Source of the DNA: Polyporus tsugae
Lineage: Eukaryota > Basidiomycota > Agaricomycetes > Polyporales > Polyporaceae
Assembly: GCA_024305745.1 (NCBI GenBank)
Contig: JAHRBS010000003.1
Coordinates: 2,046,001 to 2,110,000, forward strand
Direction of reading: 5' to 3'
Length of the DNA: 64,000 nucleotides
Below, piece by piece: positions 56,664 to 64,000 of this stretch. Both the position numbers and the translations under genes were made by a program. The notes beneath the pieces were generated by a model, which saw only the letters and a program-made list of their open reading frames with translations, did not search any database and had not been told where the DNA came from. Positions within the stretch are counted from its first letter, which is position 1. Each line of letters starts with the position of its first letter.

Positions 56664-57891
56664 ATGAAACTCACGCTCCGCCCGGAGTGGAGGCTCCGAC
56701 CACTTTCCACTTTCCTCGGCTTTCTTGACATCAAGACAGGCGTAACCATTGCCCTCCTCTTTGCCGTGAGTCGTCTCGAGTGTGAGTTGTTGAGTATATT
56801 CTACATAACTGACACTCGAGGCGACTCTCATAGTTCCTCAACAAGGTTGCTGGCGTATATGGTCTCGTCGCTGTCCTCACAGGTGCAGGCGGATCCCTCG
56901 CTCAACTGAGCTTGTACATCTACTCGGTCATTGGACTTGTTGCGCTAGTATGGGGACTTAAGGCTACTCTCCATGTACGCTTAGTGTTTTGTGTTCAGGT
57001 TCTACGCTGATGTTGTGCGTGGCAACATGCTCCCTGTTTATACAGGAAGATCCGAAGCAAACACTCTACTTTGCCCATCTGTTCTTTGCAGACCACATAC
57101 TATCAAGTGCCTGGCTTGTCTTCTTTGCCGTCCTCTGGTGGTACACGCCACATGATGGAACTGTACAAATCCACTCAGATGCACAAAAGGCGGTCCAGGA
57201 GAGCGGACCCGGCCACAACATGACAGCAGAGGAGCGGGCAGAGGCCGCGATGACCCTTTGGCACGCTGAGAAAGGTCTCGCTACCGCGATGATCATCATG
57301 GGTTGGATCCTCAAGGTGCGTGCGCCTCATAGTCTGCACCCCTCATCTCGCACCAACTCTAACGGACGTGGTGATGATGCCTCTCAGTTCTATTTTGCTG
57401 CCTTGCTGTACTCCTACGCTATCCACCTACGCAAAGGGTCGTACCGAACGCTACCCCACTCCCAGTCGTATTTGCCAAATGGCACCGCCAACGGCGGCGC
57501 GTACTCGACGTCTGCCCTCCCCGACGAGGATGACGATGACGTCGAGGAGTTCTACCGCCTCCCCGTGCGCACGCCAACCAGCGCCCACCCTCCGCCACAG
57601 AACGGCAGCGCACGCGGCGGGCACACGCCCACCTCGTCGCTTTCGAGCTTCACCGACTTCGTGAGCGCTCCGGGACGTGCGCGGCGCGGGAAGCCGGGCA
57701 GGTCAAATTTGAACATCTCTGCGAGCGCAAATGATGGCGCAGGGACAGGAGACGAGGTCATTTTCGACGAGGATATGTCGGATGGCGCAGGGAGCAAGGA
57801 TGGCAAGAACGAGGACCGGCGGCCGCTGATGAGCGCGTCTCGGCCATCGTCTTCCTCACATAGCAGGAGAGCGAGCAGGAGCAGGGATTAG
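56664..57891 (+). CDS. Inositol phosphorylceramide synthase subunit KEI1
   Basis: The Golgi membrane subunit that supports IPC synthase in fungal sphingolipid synthesis. The start is MKLTLRPEWRLRPLSTFLGF at 56664. Exons separated by short introns give the conserved N-terminal segment (FLDIKTGVTIALLFA|FLNKVAGVYGLVAVLTGAGG), a second helix (LYIYSVIGLVALVWG), and EDPKQTLYFAHLFFADH. Further helices follow (AWLVFFAVLWWY; ATAMIIMGWILK|FYFAALLYSYAIHLRKGSY). The cytosolic tail is acidic and Ser-rich, ending HSRRASRSRD. The tail is longer than in yeast Kei1. Confidence 0.88.
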
Positions 57892-59266
57892 GGCGATCGA
57901 TCGGTGTTCGTCGGTATTGGAGGGAATTCGGATCTCGTTTGTGGGCGCAGGGTTATCCGGTCGCCAGGTTCGGTTGCATGAGGCATGTTCTTGCGCATTT
58001 GTCTACGTCTATATCTACTGTCTACACTAAGCATATTGTAATGTCATATAGATACCTGGCTTCGCGACACACTTCTTGTCTCCACTCAGACAAGCTTACA
58101 GGGATAATGAAGCAGCGAACAATAGCCACGCGCGAAATGGCGCGTCAAGGTACCGGTACTGTAATTTAACTCCGTTGTCTTGCCTCGAGGTCTTCGTTCT
58201 GTAGGTACCAGCTGCTTCGCCCTGATCCACAGTCCTTCGGCACAAGTTGCCGTCTGAGTCTTAACTTCTGTAGTCAAGAAGTGCTTCTTTAGGCGTTTCC
58301 CTTTGTCGGGGATAGTTGATATCCTCAGGCCTCAGCAGCCGTTGACGGTGCCCTTCGAAACGACAGTGCGTGCCAGGAAATCAATTGGCCACGGATGTAC
58401 TAATAACCATACAAGGCTCGCGTAAAAACCCCAATTGTGAGGATAATTGTACGCATGTTGGGAAGGTGACGCAAGTCAACATGAATATTCTCCGCGACTC
58501 GGTCGAATCAATATCCCGATATCTGGAAGCATCCATCGTAATCTGGATAGGGGTGGGAGGCGTCGGATGTGTAGCTAGTATGAGCGGCGTGGCGGCATTC
58601 AATATTCAGATGTGGCAAGTCACTTGTTCTGGCAGCTGGGTTACGTCGGCGGGAAACAAGTGGGAAAGTGAGACGGGTATCGTGTGTGCATCACGACGGC
58701 GGTGGCGACCTCGAGAAGAGAATTCAATCAGAGGTATTGCATGTCCAACAAGTAGAAGATCTGTAGAGCGAGGCGTTAAATGTGAATTCAAGTAAAGTAC
58801 TTCATGGTGGTTGTGCGGCGAGGAGGATGGGCGCCTGTCCCTGTACGGGAGCAGACGGCCCAAGTTGAAGGATTTCATGAGCGGCAATCGCCACAACGTG
58901 TCCTGCAATGTCCCGTTCCAACGCACAACTTGAACTTCTTACTGCCAGCACTCCGTATAAATGACCTTGCTCAGACCCGGTCTACTTGCTGCCCTTGTCT
59001 GATCTCCTGCTTCTCAAGGGCCACTTATCCTGAAACTACACCACTTGCTTGTACCCTTCAACTACCCGACGCGCGGAATCTGACTTGCAAGTGCCCATCA
59101 AGCCCATCTAGCTTCATGCAAGCCGATGGACTGCCCTATTCTAGTATGGTGTCTGTTCACGAACCGCGAGATGACTCTAGAAGTGAGGGCACACTAAAGT
59201 TCTCATCCTTGGTACGCCAGAGTACTCACCGTTGTCGTTGGTTCCACGCGTCCCGTCGCTTTTGCA
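57892..59266. other. Interval without a supported gene
   Basis: Several short ORFs, including a 141-codon plus-strand ORF at 58370-58795 that lacks recognisable sequence. May contain the 5' exons of the PPTase-like gene near its right end. Confidence 0.35.
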
Positions 59267-60320
59267 GGAGTACACCAAATGCTACAATGTTCTGCGCGAA
59301 TGCGTGCCACATGCCCCGGTTCAGAACGCTCCAAGCAATCCTGAGACGATGAGTGAGTACCATCCGTCGCGCGCGTTCTTGCCTCGCGCATCGTAGTGTC
59401 CTGATAGGATGACCGACCTCCGGGATCCTGAACCTCTGCAGGACAAATTATCGCGTTCCTCCTCCCGCTCCTCATGATGCGCCATCGGCGAGTACCACGA
59501 TCTCGCTGGAAAGACAACATCACCGCCGTCGGAAAACACTGGATTGAGCAGGCGCGTACATTTCTTTGTTCTCTTCGTGCGCTCCGAACCCATTTCAGAC
59601 CAACGTGTCGCACTTTGTTCCTCTCCTCCAGGTACACCACGTCGAGAATGATAACCCTGTCGCCGCCGCGAGCAGGGCGCGGTCCATGATCGGATACCAC
59701 ACATCGTACGACCACAACCTCGTGGGAATGGCCATGACACAAGGCCGGAAAGAGGACGTTGTAAATATTGGAGTCGGCATCAAGGAGATCATTTCGCCAC
59801 CAGGGATGAGTGCGAATGACTTTGCGATCTCGCTGTACCACAAGGTCAGTACATCCGTACGTATGACGACGTTCAAGATAACGTTGACTGATCGTCGGGC
59901 CGCTTCCCACAGTTGACACCACTTGAACAAGCGCACATTGCCCCCGAACTCGGAGAGGAAGTCGTCATGCGGCGGCTCTGCGTCCTCCTCGCCCTCAAAC
60001 AAGCATACATCAAGGCCATCGGCCAACCCATGGGCTTTGACTGGTCCCGGCTCGAGTTCAACATCCCGGCCAAGACCGCAAGCGGCGACGGGCGGCCACT
60101 GGCCGGGTGGGAGTTCCGCGTCTGGTCGTCCGAGCTCGGGTTCCCCATCGCGGAGACCGAGGGCCACCACCGGCAGGTGTACCAGTGCGCGGTGGCGTTC
60201 TTCCGGCGGACGCGCGAGACGCGCTTCGTGTGGCAGACGGAGGCGAAGGAGCTCGAGTCCTGGGTGCAGTTCATCACCCTCGACCAACTGCTGAACGTCG
60301 CGGACAAGCTCGTGGAGTAG
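59267..60320 (+). CDS. 4'-phosphopantetheinyl transferase-like protein (Sfp type), 5' end uncertain
   Basis: Sfp-type PPTases load the phosphopantetheine arm on acyl and peptidyl carrier proteins. Exons I can join: QIIAFLLPLLMMRHRRVPRSRW (acceptor CTGCAG near 59440); SMIGYHTSYDHNLVGMAMTQG; DVVNIGVGIKEI; then, after a splice near 59913, LTPLEQAHIAPELGEEVVMRRLCVLLALKQAYIKAIGQPMGFDWSRLEF, a strong family match, and WEFRVWSSELG. It ends at the TAG 60318-60320. Two expected acidic residues look replaced: the GxD of the Mg site reads GVG, and the KEA helix motif reads KQA. A possible earlier exon begins GAGTACACC at 59267; the true start was not found. Confidence 0.65.
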
Positions 60321-61444
60321 TCCCGAGCCTCGTGCCGTTCGCGTGGAGGAAGACGAAAAGCGCCGGCTGCTGCATATCCTCCTCTCTCTCTCTCTCGCTC
60401 TCTGCGGCTTCTGTTTCATGCCAACCCCCAAAGGATCTTCTCGTCTTGAGCTCAAGGAGGAATCAGATTCCCTTCCCTACGACTTCATTGAATCGTCCAC
60501 TATGCTTCACTAGATGTCCCGTTCCGGCTCATCTGTACGTTGCCCTCCGTATCCCGTTGTATTTCTTGTTGTGCTGCTCGGTGCTTGCTTGTCTGCTGTT
60601 CCACCATACGTGCTATTGCTTGTAATCTACGCGTCCGCTTTCCATTGACAGCGTCGGAAGCCTCGATGATTCTCGCCTCACGTCATCTGTGGCGTTTCTG
60701 TACGATATTGTGTTGTCGCGATTCGCGTGGAGAGTGTTGTAGTCCCATGGCATATGACCCCATTTTCCTCGCTGCCACGAATTATATGTTGAACGGATGG
60801 TTGGTTTCCTTGACATCTCTAGACTCTACGTTTTTGGTCTTGTCGGAGGCGCATGAGCCGCCGGGTTTCTTGGCCATCTAGACTGGTGCGCCGCTCTTGG
60901 GGGTTTCACCGAAGCGTCGAGACTGAGTTCAGAATCCCAACAGGTGACTTTGGCATCAAGCAATCATTAGCACCGTTTTACGTGCGCGAGAAAATCGGCG
61001 ATGCCCCGGACAACAGTTGCGCTGGTTCGGACACATGGGAATTGAGATTCTCATTGAGATAGCAACTGAACATGGTGTTAACGTGAAGTTCTCGTCCTTT
61101 CCTGCTTTCTCCATCTCCCCAGAAAGGCAGGCCCACTGCGGGCCAACGCTGCTCCCGATCGTGGGGTGCGTCATGTGATCTACCTTTCAGACCGAGGCAA
61201 GGGAGACTTGACGTACTCTCTCGTTTCAACGCTCTCCGCACCTTTGCTCCGCATACAAATTGGCCCCGCATTCTTCTCTCTTCTACCACCACCACCTCCT
61301 CCCTCGGTCATCCAAGCAATCCCCTGCCACCCTGCAATCATCACCCCCCGCACACTGTCAAGGTGAGCAACCCACCATCCCATCGATGGATGAGATTTGC
61401 TAATTAGGCACATCGCACCGCAACGGCCCGCCCACTAGTCCAGG
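60321..61444. other. Interval without a supported gene
   Basis: Contains a CT repeat run at about 60382-60404 after the PPTase-like gene. The right part is the promoter of the next gene, with CCACCACCACC near 61287-61297. Confidence 0.45.
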
Positions 61445-63118
61445 ATGAGCGCCGTGTCCACCCCCGACCTTAGCCCCATTCTCGGTCCCCATACGCGCGC
61501 GCGTAGGCTGTCTGCCCGAAGGGGCTCCGTCGCTGCGGCAGACCCCTGGGGCGAGCACAATGACGTGAACATGAACCCCTCTCGCTCTCTCACCAGCCGG
61601 CTCACGATCGTACGCGTTCCGCAACCCGAGATGCAAGAGCCCCCTAGGCGGCACGGACGGCACGGAAGCAATGCCTCCTTGAACTCAAACGCTTCCGGCA
61701 AGAGCGACGGCCCCGGCGGGAGGCTGAGCTTTGCGTTCACCTCGTTCTCACCGCCTGGTGGCCAGAGCGGGGGCTCGGGTCGCGCATCCAGTCCCTCCGG
61801 TTCGCCCCGCTTCCGCCCCACGTCCCCCAGCAGTTCGCGCTTCCCCTCTGCGTTGCCGGGCCACAGCAAGCTCAACCCCGAGCAGCTCGTCAATGTCGCC
61901 CGTTCCTCGGTCAACCCACGCTCCCCGCTTCCCTCGCCTGGCGGACCGCTTACCCCTGCACACGTCCATGCAAACCCCATCTCCTTCACCCCACTTCCGG
62001 ACTCTGTCTACCTCCCATTCATCAACCGGCCCGAGGAAGTCGCTGCGCTCATAGAGACGCAACCGAACCTACGGCTCTTCGCCCTTCTCCAGCAGACGTT
62101 CCCACTCGATGCACGTGCGTCGATGGGTTCCCAGTACGAAGCATCGAAGATTTCTTCGGATCCTAAGGAGTGGACGTACGCCGATCTCGAATATTGGCTG
62201 AAGAGGGTCGACCGGCACGTCGCGGAGGATCCGCAGTGGGTCTGGAAGAGCCGCCGGTGCGTCATATCCCACAGCGAGCTCATCTGGGAGCGTGTCAAGG
62301 GCGCGCTGGGCGTACCTCCCGAGCTTGATGTTACGCAAGAGGACGGCGATGCCCCATCGGAGCCCCCTGTGACATCCGAGTCCCTGGAATCAAGCCCGTT
62401 CGAACCGGACTCCCCTGTCGCGTCTGACAGAACAGGGTCCGAGAGCGAGCTCGTCATCGAGCCGGTGTTCGCCAACCAGACACCGCCGGTGATGGTGGAG
62501 CCGTCTGGCGGCCTTGGGTCTTCCCTCGGCGACCTGCGAGAAGAGGACGAGACGGAGGGCGATGAGGAGAAGGGGGAGCAGGAGCAGGAGATCCAAGGGC
62601 TGCGCATCATCACGTCCTCGAGTGCCCCTGGGTTCGTGCGCGACCACGCGATGCCTCCCGTGCAGAACAGCAGCCCACTCGTGCAGCCAAAGTTCGCGTC
62701 GTCGTCGTCGTCATCGAAGGGGACGGACGAGAAGGACATGGCGTACGACATGCTCCGCGAGCGCGGTCCGGGCCTCCCTCTTTTCCCGAGCAATTTCAGC
62801 CAGCTCAGCTTGTCGCCGACGTTCCAACCAAGGTGTGTAAGCTCTCTCTCTAGCGTGCTTAGTGCGATATGATACGAAGGTCTGATTGTGGGGGCCTTTA
62901 GCAAACGCACGCTGAGCGTGTCAGGCTATCCGCCTCGGCCGGCGTACGCGAGCCCGCACTCGATCAGGACAGGCGTGCACCGCACGGGCAGCGTCGATGC
63001 TGGCGCAGGACGCGCGGCGACGATGGCGCGTCCGGAGTGGGCGCGCCATTGGGACCCTAGCAAGCACGAGTATGCTGTTACGACGGCAAGCACCGGCAGC
63101 GTTAGCGGCGCCGAGTGA
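61445..63118 (+). CDS. Uncharacterised Ser/Pro-rich basidiomycete protein
   Basis: Two exons: 61445-62834 and about 62902-63118. The intron starts GTGTGTAAGC and ends CCTTTAG, rejoining as FQP-S-KRTLSVS. The product is about 530 residues. Residues 1-175 and about 300-480 are disordered. A compact, probably folded core lies at about 190-300: PDSVYLPFINRPEEVAALIETQPNLRLFALLQQTFP, then WTYADLEYWLKRVDRHVAEDPQWVWKSRRCV, and HSELIWERVKGALGVP. The core has a WTYADLEYWLKR helix and looks conserved, but I do not recognise the family. The C-terminus has ARPEWARHWDPSKHEYAV. Confidence 0.7.
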
Positions 63119-64000
63119 GTGTTCACCAATGCCCACCTAGCCTTTCTAGAATATCCGGCCGGCCTGCTGGTGGAAGGCGCGACACACGGACATATCTCCT
63201 GCGATCTGCAGCGTTCTGCGTATCTGTACATGACCAAAAACACGCCGTTGGTGCGTGCACGGATATTTCGATGTGGAGATGACGGGAATGGGGACAGAAT
63301 GTTTATGATTGTACTTGTACGCACTGGGATACTGTTTTGTTGTTCTCCTTGGTATACTTAGTCATTGTGTGTGTTACGTGTCGTACGTGCGCAGTTCAAA
63401 GTCGGTCCGTATTGTAACTTGACTGTAACTGGCGTAACCAGTAGTCCGCCATCGCATGCCGAAGTACTACAGACAGTAGTCCTGTAGTCCGAACTTTCAC
63501 GGACGCCTTAGGATCACCATAAGCGCCCATGTCCCCGAGTCAGATTAAATTCATACTACAATATTCATTTCGACCTGATCGTGCCTGCCACCGAGCTCAA
63601 AACCAATACGATGCCCACATGGTGACGGTCGACATCGAACAATATGTTTTTGAAGCTGAAGGCCCGCAGCGGGCAGGGCTCTCACCTTTCCTCCACCACC
63701 ATCCCCTCTTCTGACGTCTACTCTCTCCCACGGTGAGTACCCTTTGGGCCCCCTGGAAGGACGCTTACCAGTAGTGGGCCCGAAACTTCAAGCATTCTCC
63801 TTAGATGGCTTAACACCGATGGCAATAAGCTCGCTTTCGAGCTCATTGCCTGATGTGTTGGCTTGTCTTTAGATGGCTTAGAGTGTCGGGCCCTGTTCTA
63901 TTCGTTGTAAGGTGTTCATTGGCGCGGCGGTGTTGCAAGAGAGTTCGTGGCATAGGGGACTTGCCACAAACCCTAGTTTGTGCCCGAACCCCTCACATCG
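63119..64000. other. Right end, no supported gene
   Basis: Short ORFs only. A 12 bp direct repeat TTAGATGGCTTA occurs at about 63803 and 63871. Confidence 0.4.

Noticed and set aside
62008..62910. 300-codon minus-strand ORF
   Set aside because: Antisense to the Ser/Pro-rich protein gene; no features.

Overview
This 64 kb window is nuclear DNA of a filamentous basidiomycete, most likely an Agaricomycete of the polypore type. The reasons are short introns (mostly 50-65 nt, GT...AG, often with a CTRAY-like branch site), compact gene spacing on both strands, GC-rich codon use, and protein families typical of the group (TRI5-like terpene synthase, F-box/LRR proteins, YVC1, KEI1, Clr2). Gene models were built by eye: I looked for splice sites, joined exons in frame, and where possible checked that the summed exon length was divisible by three. 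Family names rest on remembered signatures, not on searches.

Layout. 1-7.4 kb: a complete, apparently intact Ty1/copia LTR retrotransposon on the minus strand, with identical LTRs and a 5 bp target duplication. 7.4-11.1 kb: sparse DNA with a short GATA-type zinc-finger gene, an unrecognised exon region, a (TTA)n tract and a GC hairpin. 11.1-17.1 kb: an F-box-like gene head to head with a YVC1-type vacuolar TRP channel. 17.9-22.2 kb: a sterol O-acyltransferase bracketed by two related orphan genes, each a copia-Gag-like domain plus a C-terminal hydrophobic segment. 23.2-34.1 kb: a housekeeping block (DUF2015 protein, EMC5, FBXO9/Pof7, DNAJB12-like J protein, COX9, PP2A B55, RED/IK). 34.7-38.5 kb: a TRI5-like terpene synthase and an unresolved possible membrane protein. 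38.5-48.7 kb: Clr2, a KAR9/GAR-domain microtubule protein and a long TRAPPC12. 50-64 kb: a second F-box/LRR-like gene, two unrecognised basidiomycete proteins, an eIF4E2-type cap-binding protein head to head with KEI1, and an Sfp-type phosphopantetheinyl transferase.

The genes are mostly independent housekeeping functions: ER and Golgi biology (EMC5, J protein, TRAPPC12, KEI1), sterol ester storage, splicing, translation, mitochondrial respiration and heterochromatin. Five divergent pairs share intergenic regions of 245-445 bp. The unusual items are the Gag-like/TM paralogues, the copia element with a half-tRNA-iMet primer site, a 6-nt microexon that completes the terpene synthase metal-binding motif, a degenerate-looking PPTase, an eIF4E with a mixed cap-binding tryptophan pattern, and a long imperfect foldback near 49.4 kb. 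I saw no CRISPR array, rRNA or convincing tRNA gene.
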